64,000 nt of DNA. Source: Thiospirillum jenense (GTDB lineage: Bacteria > Pseudomonadota > Gammaproteobacteria > Chromatiales > Chromatiaceae). Below are positions 1 through 9,972 of the stretch, piece after piece. The DNA lies in contig NZ_JABVCQ010000011.1 of NCBI RefSeq assembly GCF_014145225.1, forward strand, positions 1 through 64,000, in the 5' to 3' direction. Position numbers and translations under genes: made by a program. The notes beneath the pieces are model-generated. The model made no database searches and had not been told where the DNA came from. It was given only the letters and a program-made list of their open reading frames with translations. Each line of letters starts with the position of its first letter. Position 1 is the first letter of the stretch.

Positions 1-138
1 TTAAACTTGGCACCACCAAGCAGCATCGAACTAACTTGTTTATAGTTGTGCATTCGCATCGGTCAGATTCCTTAAAATGCTCCAGGTGTTTGATCGTTAC
101 TATTCGCCAACGTCGAAACGCGACTGTTTTAATGCCTC

Positions 139-1050
139 ATGCTTCCCGATCGCCTATTCCGATTATTTACCGGATTAATAGTTTTGTTATTATTAACAAG
201 CTGTGCCATTTGGTCATCGCGTGAGTTAACTTTCAGCAACCAATCTGTGCAAATTACTGATAGTTTTATAATCACCAGTGATCACTGCCATTTATTCTAC
301 CGCCGCTATGAACCACGCCCATCTGCATTCCATTTTATTAAACCAACAGTGCGCGGCACTGTCATTTTAGGACATGGTTTTTTACGCGATCAATTGAATT
401 TGTCGGGATTAGCTAATTATTTAGCGCGAGCGAATATTCGCGTGATCACCGTCAATGATTGCATTTCATTATTCGACCGTAATGCAGCAACTAAACGGGC
501 GGTACAATGGCAGCAATTAGCTACCGCATTACAATTAACCCCGGTGATTTATATGGGGTTTTCATCCGGCGGCTTGACCGCATTACTCGCCGCGCAACTT
601 GATTCAAATAGTATCGGCGCCATTACATTAGATTTGGTGAATAAAAACAGCGCTTCGGATTATTTAAATACCACAACTTTTAGCAAACCAATTATTGGCC
701 TACAGGGCGCCGCAACCAATTGTAATGCAAATGGAAATGGAATGGCAATTTTAATGAACGCATCGCAAGCATGGGTGCGCACCTTTGCTGACGCTGGTCA
801 TTGCGCATTTGAGTCACCAACCGATTGGCTATGTGAATTGATTTGTCAACGTCCCGCCAATGCGTCGAATGATGACCAACAAGACCGCGCCCGAGCGCAA
901 ATCATGGTAGCGACGCGGTCGGCGGTCATTGCATTATTGAACAGACAGCCGCAACATTGGATCACATCTATTAAAACTAATCAATCAACTGCTGCTATTA
1001 ATCTTCATCTACCGGCATCCCCACCAGGGACAACACCAACTTTGCAATAA
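139..1050 (+). CDS. Alpha/beta-hydrolase-fold lipoprotein
   Basis: A 303-residue protein with a hydrophobic N-terminus ending in a lipobox (Leu19-Thr-Ser-Cys22), so it is probably a lipid-anchored envelope protein. It has an oxyanion-type Gly-His-Gly (about 78-80), a nucleophile elbow GFSSG with Ser142 as the likely nucleophile, and a late Gly-His (His221) that could be the catalytic His. This is the arrangement of dienelactone-hydrolase/lipase-like enzymes; the substrate cannot be read from sequence. The gene stands alone on the plus strand. Its 3' end overlaps the convergent gene by 53 bp. The fold call is solid, the function open. Confidence 0.8.
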   Translation: MLPDRLFRLFTGLIVLLLLTSCAIWSSRELTFSNQSVQITDSFIITSDHCHLFYRRYEPRPSAFHFIKPTVRGTVILGHGFLRDQLNLSGLANYLARANIRVITVNDCISLFDRNAATKRAVQWQQLATALQLTPVIYMGFSSGGLTALLAAQLDSNSIGAITLDLVNKNSASDYLNTTTFSKPIIGLQGAATNCNANGNGMAILMNASQAWVRTFADAGHCAFESPTDWLCELICQRPANASNDDQQDRARAQIMVATRSAVIALLNRQPQHWITSIKTNQSTAAINLHLPASPPGTTPTLQ

Positions 1051-1417
1051 TCGCATCAACTTCTGGCTCTGCTTGTGACGGATTATCAGCATATTTTTCA
1101 ATCAAATCAAATAGGCTGGCAATCACTTCGGCAAAAGCCGTGCGAACTATATTTAATAAATCTTGTGATCCATCAATGTCATAATTTTCAATTAATGATT
1201 CGCCAATATTATCACGAGATAACCAGTTATTTGGCGATGTGTATTGTGGAACCATGCCGCTAAATATTGTACTAATATGATCCACTTCAACATAGATATC
1301 GTCCATTTCTTCTGCGGATAACACGTTAGAAATGAATTGACGCACGAGTTCATCAACAACCATGATGTCGCTCAGATCAATACTGTCATCCGAATGCTGA
1401 TTGCTATTATCAGTCAT
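998..1417 (-). CDS. Acidic hypothetical protein
   Basis: A 139-residue, strongly acidic protein that I do not recognise. The N-terminus is rich in Asp, Ser and Asn, the centre has Ser-Pro-Asn-Asn-Trp, and the C-terminal half looks amphipathic helical. There is no signal peptide, membrane segment or cysteine. The good codon structure and lack of alternative reading support a real gene. It converges on the upstream lipoprotein gene and overlaps it by 53 bp, so transcripts of the two would be antisense at their ends. Confidence 0.6.
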   Translation of the reverse strand: MTDNSNQHSDDSIDLSDIMVVDELVRQFISNVLSAEEMDDIYVEVDHISTIFSGMVPQYTSPNNWLSRDNIGESLIENYDIDGSQDLLNIVRTAFAEVIASLFDLIEKYADNPSQAEPEVDAIIAKLVLSLVGMPVDED

Positions 1418-1521
1418 AAAAAACCTTTTACAATTACAACCTATTAATACGATGTGGAATGAACCACACCAATTCTCCCTCGAATGAAACGGTTCGCAAG
1501 CTCACCGCACCTTACGGCATT

Positions 1522-2358
1522 TTATAATACGTCAGCGAGATAGGTTTTAACTGACGTATCTAAATCAATCTCGCCGGCTAATACGGCCGGTTCATAACGC
1601 CGCCGCCAACCACCCATTAACAAATCTGCGCGTTGCCATTCCAAAAAAATCAAATGTGCCAATGGACCGCCGCATTCAAGAAAGCCCGATTCATAAAAGG
1701 CGCGTTCTGTCCGCGCACGATCATAATCAAACCGCACAATTTCAGTATGCCACCGCCCACCATAAAAACTGAATTGCCCTAAACTACCGCGTACATCACG
1801 ATCAAATGGCGATCCAACTGAACCTACATTCACCACATCCATTCCCTGTGTATGGCGTTGATGCACCTTATGCGTATGACCAGTAATAAATAATGCGATA
1901 TTTTCCGGCAACTTACCAATTAACGATTCATCGGTCGTCACGGCCGAAATTCCATCTCTATTGCTCGCTAATGTGCCATGTGTAATATGCACCCAATGCT
2001 CCGGCTGCGGCGCATCAAAACACAAATGATCTGGCCAATTGCATAGTGCGGTGTATTGCGCGGCCACCTGTTGCCACGTCCAATCGGCAATACGGCGCAT
2101 GTCATGTTCAATAGCTGAAATTGGCGCCTCTCGACCGCAGCGCAATACCCAAGTTTCATGGTTTCCATTCACCGGCAACCAACCATGACGCTGGCGTTGT
2201 GTATTAAACAGCGCGAGGCATTGCGCACTTTCCGGACCACGATTAATCAAATCACCCGCCATCGCTACCACATCCGGCTGCCAATTATCAATCACTTCTA
2301 ATGCCGCTTCCATTGCAGCTAAATTGCCTTGCACATCGGAAAATACAACGACTTTCAT
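1522..2358 (-). CDS. Metallophosphoesterase family protein
   Basis: Calcineurin-like phosphoesterase of about 278 residues. The usual metal-binding blocks are visible in order: FSDVQGN near the N-terminus, GDLINRGP, GNHE, THGT and GHTH. The first block reads Asp-Val-Gln where the canonical motif is Asp-x-His, so one metal ligand may be changed. I chose the ATG at 2358 because an AGGA ribosome-binding site lies about 10 bases upstream and the first block then sits at residues 6-12, as is usual; an in-frame extension of 20 codons has no such support. The substrate is unknown (nucleotides or phosphoprotein are typical for the family). Confidence 0.85.
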   Translation of the reverse strand: MKVVVFSDVQGNLAAMEAALEVIDNWQPDVVAMAGDLINRGPESAQCLALFNTQRQRHGWLPVNGNHETWVLRCGREAPISAIEHDMRRIADWTWQQVAAQYTALCNWPDHLCFDAPQPEHWVHITHGTLASNRDGISAVTTDESLIGKLPENIALFITGHTHKVHQRHTQGMDVVNVGSVGSPFDRDVRGSLGQFSFYGGRWHTEIVRFDYDRARTERAFYESGFLECGGPLAHLIFLEWQRADLLMGGWRRRYEPAVLAGEIDLDTSVKTYLADVL

Positions 2359-2469
2359 AACTGATTTATCCTCATATACATCCGAAGTTTGTGCAACTTT
2401 TAATATAGCAATCCGCAATGAGTTATCATTGGCGGGATGCGGTGTTTATTACCAATACAACAATACGCA

Positions 2470-3804
2470 TTATTGATTGCGCCGATCAATCACCCGTTTA
2501 GCTTTACCTTCACTGCGGGCAATGGTGTGCGGTTCAACCAAGCGTACCTCAGCGCGAATGTTAATAATGCGTTCAATCGCTTGACTTAATCGAGTGCGCA
2601 CGATTTCTAGTGCACGAATTTCATCACTGAATAATTCAGGCGTTACCTCAACTTCAATCGCCAATTGATCCAGCCCTTGTTCACGAGTTAGAATAATTTG
2701 ATAATGCGGCACCGTGCCTTTGACCGTTAATAATGCCGCTTCAATTTGACTGGGATAGACATTCACGCCGCGAATAATCATCATATCATCCGACCGCCGT
2801 CCAATACGGCGAATACGGCGTAATGTCCGCCCACAGGTGCAGGGTTCGGTCATTAAAGTAGTGATGTCACGGGTGCGATAGCGAATAACCGGCATGGCTT
2901 TTTTACTTAATGTTGTTAAAACCAATTCGCCTTCGCTGCCATCTGGCAATACCGCGCCTGTATCGGGATCAATAATTTCGGGATAAAAATGGTCTTCAAA
3001 AATGTGCAAACCATGTTGCGCTTCGCATTCACTGGCCACGCCGGGACCAATAATTTCGGATAATCCGTAAATATCATAGGCTTTAATGGCGGCGGTATTT
3101 TCAATATGACTGCGCATTCCTTCTGACCAGGGTTCGGCGCCAAAAATCCCGACCTTTAATGGTAATTCGCGCAAATCAGCGCCTAATTCAATTGCCCGTT
3201 CTATTAGATAGGTGAAATAACTTGGCGTACAACACAGCGCGGTGACATTAAAATCACGCAGCAACATAATTTGCCGATCGGTATTACCACCCGAAATAGG
3301 AATGACCGTTGCACCTAATGCTTCTGCGCCATAATGCGCACCCAAGCCGCCGGTGAATAAACCATAACCGAATGCGTTTTGTAAAATGTCGCCACGATGT
3401 AATCCGCAAGCGGCAAAAGTGCGGGTCATTACTTCGGCCCAAACATTCACATCTTCTCGCGTATAAGCCACGACAATTGGCTTACCAGTAGTGCCAGAAG
3501 AGGCATGAAGACGCACGATTTCTGACATTGGACTGGCAAATAAACCGAATGGATAGGTGTCGCGTAAATCGGTTTTCACCATAAATGGAACGTGTTGTAA
3601 ATCGGTTAAACTGCGAATAGCGGCCGGTGTTAAACCGCGCTCATTCATGCGCTGACGAAATAATTCCACCGCATCATAAGCGCGAGTAATCACGGCGCGT
3701 AAGCGTCGCAATTGGATTTCATGCAAACGTGAATGCGGTAAAAAATCGCTGGCACTGACCGGGTGAAATCCACCGGCGGCATCATTCCAAAGTTCGGTCA
3801 ACAT
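2470..3804 (-). CDS. Phenylacetate-CoA ligase family AMP-forming enzyme
   Basis: A 444-residue adenylate-forming enzyme of the PaaK type, which activates an aryl or other acid with ATP and transfers it to CoA. The ATP-binding loop SSGTTGKP is at residues 102-109, the YGLSE block is near 246, and the C-terminal domain has the GVNVYPSQIE region. The length is normal for PaaK. An AGGAA site precedes the ATG. No other phenylacetate-degradation genes are nearby, so the physiological acid is uncertain; stand-alone PaaK-like ligases are common in anaerobes. The gene may be co-transcribed with the upstream ABC transporter, which lies 105 bp away on the same strand. Confidence 0.85.
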   Translation of the reverse strand: MLTELWNDAAGGFHPVSASDFLPHSRLHEIQLRRLRAVITRAYDAVELFRQRMNERGLTPAAIRSLTDLQHVPFMVKTDLRDTYPFGLFASPMSEIVRLHASSGTTGKPIVVAYTREDVNVWAEVMTRTFAACGLHRGDILQNAFGYGLFTGGLGAHYGAEALGATVIPISGGNTDRQIMLLRDFNVTALCCTPSYFTYLIERAIELGADLRELPLKVGIFGAEPWSEGMRSHIENTAAIKAYDIYGLSEIIGPGVASECEAQHGLHIFEDHFYPEIIDPDTGAVLPDGSEGELVLTTLSKKAMPVIRYRTRDITTLMTEPCTCGRTLRRIRRIGRRSDDMMIIRGVNVYPSQIEAALLTVKGTVPHYQIILTREQGLDQLAIEVEVTPELFSDEIRALEIVRTRLSQAIERIINIRAEVRLVEPHTIARSEGKAKRVIDRRNQ

Positions 3805-3909
3805 GATAATGATGAGTTCCTGTAGTCACAGATGAATGCGAATAAAAAATGGATTAGCTGGGTTGCTTTTTAATTCCACTGACGCGGAAAAACCGCGGTG
3901 GTTGGTTAA

Positions 3910-4677
3910 TTAAGTTTTAATCCCAACGCCACGATTAAGCAATGTGAGACTAATCCACGTCAAAATAAAAATACAGCTGGCGATGAGTGCGAATGCCAGA
4001 CTGAGCGACACGTCAGTTGTGCCGAGTAGTCCATAGCGAAACGCATTGACCATGTATAAAATCGGATTAATGAGTGAGAGATGTTGCCAGATTGTTGGCA
4101 ATAAATCAATGGAATAAAACACGCCGCCTAGATAGGTAAGCGGTGTTAAGATGAAGGTTGGTACGATTGAAATATCATCAAAACTATTGGCATAAACCGC
4201 ATTGATAAAGCCGCCCAGTGAAAATAAAATTGCGGTCATGGTGAAAATGGTAATGGTGGTGCCGATGCTATGAATATGTAAATCCGTGAATAACCACGCT
4301 ACCAATGTGACGGCGATGCCAACAGCTAATCCGCGTAATACGCCGCCGGTGACATAGCCGGCTAAAATAATCCAGTTTGGCACCGGGGCGACTAATAACT
4401 CTTCAATATAACGCGAGAATTTGCTGCTATAAAAAGAGGCCACAACATTGGAATAGGAGTTGGTAATCACCGCCATTAGTACCAATCCCGGCACAATGTA
4501 ATCAATGTATGCAAAGCCATTCATTACGCCGATGCGGTCGCCAATTAAGCGCCCGAAAATGACAAAATATAGCACGGTGGTCACAACGGATGGCAATAAT
4601 GTTTGAATCCAAATCCGTGCGAAACGTACTACTTCTTTAATTAAAATAGTTTCAAATGCGATCCAATAACGAGTCAT
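3910..4677 (-). CDS. yadH: ABC-2 type exporter permease (YadH-like)
   Basis: Integral membrane protein of 255 residues with about six hydrophobic segments. It closely resembles the Escherichia coli YadH family in length and in blocks such as IEELLVAPVP and the FDDIS-VPTFILTPLTYLGG segment. It would form the channel of an ABC-2 exporter with the ATPase encoded just upstream; start and stop codons overlap as ATGA, pointing to translational coupling. The exported substrate is unknown. Confidence 0.88.
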   Translation of the reverse strand: MTRYWIAFETILIKEVVRFARIWIQTLLPSVVTTVLYFVIFGRLIGDRIGVMNGFAYIDYIVPGLVLMAVITNSYSNVVASFYSSKFSRYIEELLVAPVPNWIILAGYVTGGVLRGLAVGIAVTLVAWLFTDLHIHSIGTTITIFTMTAILFSLGGFINAVYANSFDDISIVPTFILTPLTYLGGVFYSIDLLPTIWQHLSLINPILYMVNAFRYGLLGTTDVSLSLAFALIASCIFILTWISLTLLNRGVGIKT

Positions 4678-5612
4678 GGCGCTGTCTCGCTGGTGGTGTC
4701 TTGTTCAATTAAATCGAGAAATAATCGTTCCAGCCGATTTTGTTTATTGCGCATACTCACCACGTCAAGGCCAAGCTGTGATAATGCGGCAAACAGTTCA
4801 TTCAAGGTTTGATGGCGTTGTAATTCAATTTCTAATGTCTGTGCATCCACTTGGGTTAGATGAAATCCTGCCAGTAACGCTGCGTTCGGTGATTCAATCG
4901 GCTGCCGCAAATTCAGCATAATTGTTTCAGCGCGCAATTCTTTTAACAGCGTTGCCATGTTCGTTCGCGCAATCAAGTTGCCTTGATGGATAATGGCAAT
5001 ATGCCGACATAAACTTTCGGCCTCTTCTAAATAATGCGTGGTTAAAATGATAGTAGTGCCATCGGCATTTAATTCGCGTAAGTACTCCCACATAGCGCGG
5101 CGGATTTCAATATCTACCCCAGCAGTGGGTTCATCTAAAATCAATAAGCGCGGGCGATGTACGAGAGCGCGGGCAATGAGTAATCGGCGTTTTAATCCAC
5201 CAGATAATTGGCGTGTTTGTTGTTCGCGCCGTTCCCACAAGTCTAGTTTGCGCAAATAGAATTCGGCGCGAGCGCGGGCTTCATGGCGGGGAATACCGAA
5301 ATAACCTGCTTGATTGATGACGACTTCTTGAACAGGTAAAAAGAGATTGAAATTGAATTCTTGCGGTACTACGCCAATAACGGATTTGACCTGTTGTGGT
5401 GCGCGATCAAGATCATGGCCAAAGACCGTGACGCTGCCGGATGTTTTATTAACTAGGGAAGTTATGATGCCAATAAAGGTGGATTTGCCGGCGCCATTTG
5501 GACCAAGAAGGGCAAAAAAATCGCCTTCAGCAACGCTTAAATCAATCCCTTTTAAGGCTTCAAAACCGGATTGATAGACTTTACGCACTTGGTGCGCGAC
5601 TAATGCAGACAT
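4674..5612 (-). CDS. yadG: ABC transporter ATP-binding protein (YadG-like)
   Basis: ATPase partner of the YadH-like permease, about 312 residues. Walker A GPNGAGKST is at residues 37-45, followed by the LSGG signature and the Walker B stretch LLILDEPTAGVD with the switch His in TTHYLEEAE. The extra C-terminal region of about 90 residues is typical of the CcmA/DrrA-like subgroup. I chose the ATG at 5612, which gives the usual N-terminus; a longer in-frame start at 5657 is possible, and neither has a strong ribosome-binding site. It overlaps the permease gene by 4 bp. Confidence 0.87.
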   Translation of the reverse strand: MSALVAHQVRKVYQSGFEALKGIDLSVAEGDFFALLGPNGAGKSTFIGIITSLVNKTSGSVTVFGHDLDRAPQQVKSVIGVVPQEFNFNLFLPVQEVVINQAGYFGIPRHEARARAEFYLRKLDLWERREQQTRQLSGGLKRRLLIARALVHRPRLLILDEPTAGVDIEIRRAMWEYLRELNADGTTIILTTHYLEEAESLCRHIAIIHQGNLIARTNMATLLKELRAETIMLNLRQPIESPNAALLAGFHLTQVDAQTLEIELQRHQTLNELFAALSQLGLDVVSMRNKQNRLERLFLDLIEQDTTSETAP

Positions 5613-5713
5613 CTGAGTAATAACAGTGATATGATAAGGTGGAAAATAGTAGTGCAATTGCAGTCAAATCGCAATATAACAGGCGTCGGGGTTAATGATT
5701 ACGATGGCGGCGA

Positions 5714-6376
5714 TCAGGTTGGTGCTGCCAACAATTTGTTTAGGATAGCGCGATGGTGTGCTAATTGATAGTCCCGTCGCAGGCGTCTAGTTTGAATTAA
5801 ACACATTAAATCAGTGAGAGCGGTTTCAAATTGATCGTTGACGATGAGATAATCATATTCGTGATAGTGTGATAATTCGGTGCGGGCGGCGGTCATGCGA
5901 TGGGCAATGACTTCATTACTATCTTGGGCGCGGCTACGCAGGCGTTGTTCTAATGCTTGTAATGATGGCGGTAGAATGAAAACGCTAATGGCCTCTGGAA
6001 AACGGGCGCGTACTTGTTGGGCGCCTTGCCAATCAATTTCTAAAATTAAATCAATCCCGTCGGCCAATGCCGAGCGCAAGGTTGCTTCGGCGGTGCCGTA
6101 AGCGTGATTGAAGACACGAGCGTATTCAACAAACTCATTGGCGGTAATCATGCGTTCAAAGGTTTCTTGATTGACAAAATGATAATGTTCACCATTTAGT
6201 TCACCCGGACGCGGCGCTCGGGTGGTATAGGAAGTGGATAATTTTAATCGCGGAAAACGCGCTAATAATTTGCGCACTAAGCTGGTTTTGCCCGCGCCGG
6301 ACGGTGCCGAGATAATAAATAAAGTGGCATTTAAGACGGGCGGGGTGGGGGTGTGATCGGCAGTCAAAATAATCAT
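5714..6376 (-). CDS. gmk: Guanylate kinase
   Basis: Phosphorylates GMP to GDP with ATP. The P-loop SAPSGAGK is at residues 23-30, followed by the GMP-binding STSYTTRAPRPGE block and EHYHF; the length (220) fits with a short N-terminal extension. The ATG at 6376 has AGGA directly abutting it, which is too close for normal initiation. A TTG at 6367, three codons in, has the same AGGA at about 9 bases and may be the true start. The gene lies alone, divergent from nifV. Confidence 0.93.
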   Translation of the reverse strand: MIILTADHTPTPPVLNATLFIISAPSGAGKTSLVRKLLARFPRLKLSTSYTTRAPRPGELNGEHYHFVNQETFERMITANEFVEYARVFNHAYGTAEATLRSALADGIDLILEIDWQGAQQVRARFPEAISVFILPPSLQALEQRLRSRAQDSNEVIAHRMTAARTELSHYHEYDYLIVNDQFETALTDLMCLIQTRRLRRDYQLAHHRAILNKLLAAPT

Positions 6377-6593
6377 TCCTTAATGAAATAAAATTGAATA
6401 AACAATGGGTGTGATGAGTTGCGCAGTGTCGCTCGTTGAATGGCAGCATTGTTGCAAACCTGATGGTCACAGTGGCGCACCGCCGAGTAAATTACTTGAT
6501 TTAACAATTAGTTAGCGTTATTAAACTCAGCGGCACGATGTTTGCATAACGGGTATTTCATTAACCGCGCCAGCCGTATTGGAGTGTTTCATC

Positions 6594-7736
6594 ATGGCGA
6601 CAACCGTAACGCCCATTTGGGTGCAAATCAACGATACCACGTTGCGCGATGGCGAACAGTCAGCGGGTGTGGCTTTTTCATTGGCAGAAAAACTCGCCAT
6701 TGCGCAGGGCTTGGATGCGCTCGGGGTGCCGGAATTGGAAATCGGTATTCCGGCGATGGGCGAGGAGGAATGTGCCGCGATTTATGCCGTTGCGGCGCTG
6801 AATTTGCGGGCAAAATTGATGATTTGGGCGCGAATGTGTCACGCCGATTTGGCCGCCTGTCGTCACCTGCCGGTGCAGTGGATTGATTTGTCAATTCCCG
6901 TGTCAGATCAGCAAATTACGCGCAAATTACGGCAAGATCGGCGCTGGGTGTTGCAACAAATTCGCACGCTCGTCCCAGCGGCGCTGGATTTGGGCTTGCA
7001 CGTTTGCGTTGGCGCGGAAGATGCCTCGCGGGCGGATCCCGAATTTCTGTGGCAAGTGGCTGATATTGCTCAACAATCTGGTGCCGAGCGCCTGCGCTTT
7101 GCCGACACGGTGGGCGTGATGGAACCGTTCGGGTTATTTGATCGCATTCGTGACCTGCGCGCTCGCTGCGATTGCGAGTTGGAAATGCACGCGCACGATG
7201 ATTTGGGCTTGGCGACGGCGAATACATTGGCGGCGGCGCGGGCGGGGGCGACGCATGTCAACACGACCGTACACGGTATCGGTGAGCGGGCGGGGAACGC
7301 GGCGCTGGAGGAGGTGGTGATGGGTTTACGGCACGGCTATGGCATTGATACTGGCGTGAATTTGTCGCAGTACCCGGCGCTGTCGCAGTTGGTGGCGCAG
7401 GCGTCCGGGCGACCGATTGCGTGGCAAAAAAGTCTGGTCGGCGATGGGGCGTTCACCCACGAGGCGGGCATTCATGTTGACGGGTTGCTCAAAGATTTGC
7501 TGAATTATCAAGGGATTGACCCGGCCGAGGTCGGGCAACATCATCGCCTCGTGTTGGGCAAGCACTCGGGGCGGCAGGCGGTGCGTCACGCTTACGCCGA
7601 CCTGTTGCGCACCGAATTGACCGATCAGCAGGCGGCGGACGTGTTAATTCAAGTGCGCGCATTTGTCACTACGACTAAACGCTCGCCAGCGCCCGCAGAT
7701 TTGCAACGGTTTCTCGCCATCACGCGCACACGTTAA
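6594..7736 (+). CDS. nifV: Homocitrate synthase
   Basis: Condenses acetyl-CoA and 2-oxoglutarate to homocitrate, the organic ligand of the nitrogenase FeMo cofactor. The 380-residue protein has the DmpG/LeuA-type TIM-barrel motifs: [10 protein letters not shown] at the N-terminus, the ADTVGVM block, the metal-binding HAHDDLGLA, and [14 protein letters not shown]. The C-terminal part is short, as in NifV and unlike LeuA, which has a regulatory domain. The ATG at 6594 follows GGAG by 9 bases; an upstream in-frame ATG has no such site. No other nif gene is in the window, so it is separated from the main cluster. The gene is markedly GC-richer at third positions than queF next to it. Confidence 0.9.
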   Translation: MATTVTPIWVQINDTTLRDGEQSAGVAFSLAEKLAIAQGLDALGVPELEIGIPAMGEEECAAIYAVAALNLRAKLMIWARMCHADLAACRHLPVQWIDLSIPVSDQQITRKLRQDRRWVLQQIRTLVPAALDLGLHVCVGAEDASRADPEFLWQVADIAQQSGAERLRFADTVGVMEPFGLFDRIRDLRARCDCELEMHAHDDLGLATANTLAAARAGATHVNTTVHGIGERAGNAALEEVVMGLRHGYGIDTGVNLSQYPALSQLVAQASGRPIAWQKSLVGDGAFTHEAGIHVDGLLKDLLNYQGIDPAEVGQHHRLVLGKHSGRQAVRHAYADLLRTELTDQQAADVLIQVRAFVTTTKRSPAPADLQRFLAITRTR

Positions 7737-7801
7737 TTGCCGCGTATTGCGTTATCATAGCGGATTATTACTCAATCAACGCAGCATTGGAGATGACCCG
7801 C

Positions 7802-8191
7802 GTGACCACCCCAATTAACCCGGTATTAGACACCTTTATTAACCCGCAGCCAGAACGTGATTACACCATTCGCATTCGTATTCCCGAATTCACCTGTTTA
7901 TGTCCGAAAACTGGGCAGCCGGATTTCGCCGAATTAACGCTCGAATACGTCCCAGATCACTGCTGCGTGGAATTAAAAGCGCTCAAATTATACATTTGGT
8001 CTTACCGCGAGCGCGGCGCCTTTCACGAGGCCGTGACCAATCAAATTCTCAATGATTTAATTGCCGTTTTACAGCCGCGTTTTATGCGTTTAACGGCGGT
8101 ATTTAATGTACGCGGCGGGATTTATACCACCGTCACTGCTGAACATCGCGCCGCCTATTGGCAGCCACCAATGCCCGTGCAATTGCCGTGA
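7802..8191 (+). CDS. queF: NADPH-dependent preQ0 reductase
   Basis: Reduces 7-cyano-7-deazaguanine to preQ1 in queuosine biosynthesis. The short YkvM-type enzyme of 129 residues contains [13 protein letters not shown], in which Cys34 is the expected thioimide-forming residue and Asp41 its partner; [21 protein letters not shown] is the substrate-binding region. I chose GTG at 7802 because GGAG sits 9 bases upstream; the ATG at 7793 immediately follows that GGAG and would lack a usable site. The stop codon overlaps the ATG of the next gene. Confidence 0.92.
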   Translation: MTTPINPVLDTFINPQPERDYTIRIRIPEFTCLCPKTGQPDFAELTLEYVPDHCCVELKALKLYIWSYRERGAFHEAVTNQILNDLIAVLQPRFMRLTAVFNVRGGIYTTVTAEHRAAYWQPPMPVQLP

Positions 8192-9825
8192 TGGTTGCAT
8201 CCCGCCCGCGTAGTTATTCGCAGTTGAATACGCACCGCTGGGCAATTGGTTTAATTGTCATCATCACGCTGTGGCGCATTGCATTAGCGACAATTCTACC
8301 CATTACCCAAGATGAAGCCTATTATGTTAATTGGTCATGGGTATTGCAGTGGGGCTATTTCGATCACCCACCCGGCGTGGCATTACTTAGCAGCACTAGT
8401 CTATTGGCGGCGGGTAATGTATTTGCCGCAAGATTAGGCACCTTAATTGTTGCCACCTTCACAGTCATTGCACTGTGGCGCCTGTATTGGCAATTGGGTT
8501 TGCGCGACCAATCAACCGCCCCGGGCGAATTAACCATCGCCATGTTAATTGTCAGCGCCACCATTCCCGGCGCATTAGTCGGCATTATCACCACACCTGA
8601 TACGCTATTAACTTTATGCTGGGTATTAGCATTACACGAAGCCCATGCCGCCACTTGTCATACACAACAACGGTGGCGCTGGTTAATTGCTGGGCTATTC
8701 ACCGGTTGCGGTCTTTTAAGCAAATACATCATGGTGTTAATTGGGCCGGTGTTATTGGTTTTAATCCTGTTAATTGACCGCGCTGCATTACGCACCCGCT
8801 GGCCGTATCTTGGCGGGTTCATTGCAATTATGATCTGTTTACCGCATATAGTGTGGAATGCCAATCACGACTGGTTAACGGTGAGATTTCAATTCGGCCA
8901 CGGCTTTTCCACTGATGCCGGCACCATGCAATTATTAGCCGAACAAGTATTACCCGCCGTTGTAACTACGCAACCTTACTCGCTCGCTGCCACGCCAATG
9001 TCATTACTTGACCGCATCGCCAGTGTCGCCAGTTTTATTAGCAGTCAATTGGGATTTTTCGGCGCGATGTTAATAGCGTTCACTGTCGGAGTGGGACGCT
9101 TGAATAGCGCAGATGCGATTCAACAGATGCGCCACTGGTGGTCAACGCAATTCACCGCGCCGGCACGGGCGTTATTATTAACGGCCACAGGCGCGCCGCT
9201 ATTATTATTCGGCAGTATCGCCAGTTTTAGTTCAGTTGAAGCCAATTGGGCGGCGCTGTTTTTAATCACTGCTGCGCCAATATTTGCAATGGCGCTGCGC
9301 CGCTTATCTAATTGGGTGATGACAACGGCAGCAATCAATCTATTGCTTGTGTCATTGTATATTGGTTATGCGGCAATTGCTTGGCCGCCATTGCCCGATC
9401 AAATCAAACGGGGGTTGCGTGAAACACATGGCTTTGCTGAATTAGCGGATAGCGTGGCGCAACAGGCGCAATCAATTGCTGTATTTGCTGATCGCTATCA
9501 ATTAGCCGCCATGCTCAACTTTTATCAACCGCAATTGCAAGTTAATCAATGGCCGGGCATCACCCGTCCATCAGAATATTTGCGCGGTTTCATTGTGCCA
9601 TTGCTGCCCTTGACTGTATTAAAACAACGTGGATTTTGGTTGGTGACGAGTAAAATAACACCCGCAACTATTCCCGGATTTATTCCAGTACAACAGCAAG
9701 TGTTTATTGATTGCGCAGGTCAAGTAGTGCAGCGTTTAGATGTTACCAACTCTGGCGAAACCGCTTGTCAACACCCACTGCATTGGTGGCAGTTAATTCA
9801 ATATCAATCCATCGTGGTGCGGTAA
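8191..9825 (+). CDS. Glycosyltransferase family 39-like membrane protein
   Basis: A 544-residue polytopic membrane protein resembling the ArnT/PMT group, which transfers sugars from polyprenyl-phosphate donors on the periplasmic side. Diagnostic features are the early acidic motif TQDEAYY, the WGYFDHPPGVALL block in the first periplasmic loop, and about ten hydrophobic segments followed by a soluble C-terminal domain. ATG overlaps the queF stop (TGATG), indicating coupling. The acceptor (lipid A, protein or glycan) cannot be deduced. An upstream TTG in frame is less likely. Confidence 0.82.
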   Translation: MVASRPRSYSQLNTHRWAIGLIVIITLWRIALATILPITQDEAYYVNWSWVLQWGYFDHPPGVALLSSTSLLAAGNVFAARLGTLIVATFTVIALWRLYWQLGLRDQSTAPGELTIAMLIVSATIPGALVGIITTPDTLLTLCWVLALHEAHAATCHTQQRWRWLIAGLFTGCGLLSKYIMVLIGPVLLVLILLIDRAALRTRWPYLGGFIAIMICLPHIVWNANHDWLTVRFQFGHGFSTDAGTMQLLAEQVLPAVVTTQPYSLAATPMSLLDRIASVASFISSQLGFFGAMLIAFTVGVGRLNSADAIQQMRHWWSTQFTAPARALLLTATGAPLLLFGSIASFSSVEANWAALFLITAAPIFAMALRRLSNWVMTTAAINLLLVSLYIGYAAIAWPPLPDQIKRGLRETHGFAELADSVAQQAQSIAVFADRYQLAAMLNFYQPQLQVNQWPGITRPSEYLRGFIVPLLPLTVLKQRGFWLVTSKITPATIPGFIPVQQQVFIDCAGQVVQRLDVTNSGETACQHPLHWWQLIQYQSIVVR

Positions 9826-9972
9826 TCAAGCAAGCAGCCTAAATAAGAAAAGTTTGCCGCCTGATGTGATAAATTGGCGGGCGGTATTAGCCTAAATTGA
9901 TGGGTTAGAGAAATTTTGCATCACACCTTACGCAGTTCAATAACCACGTTGGTTAAACATGTTTAATAATGC

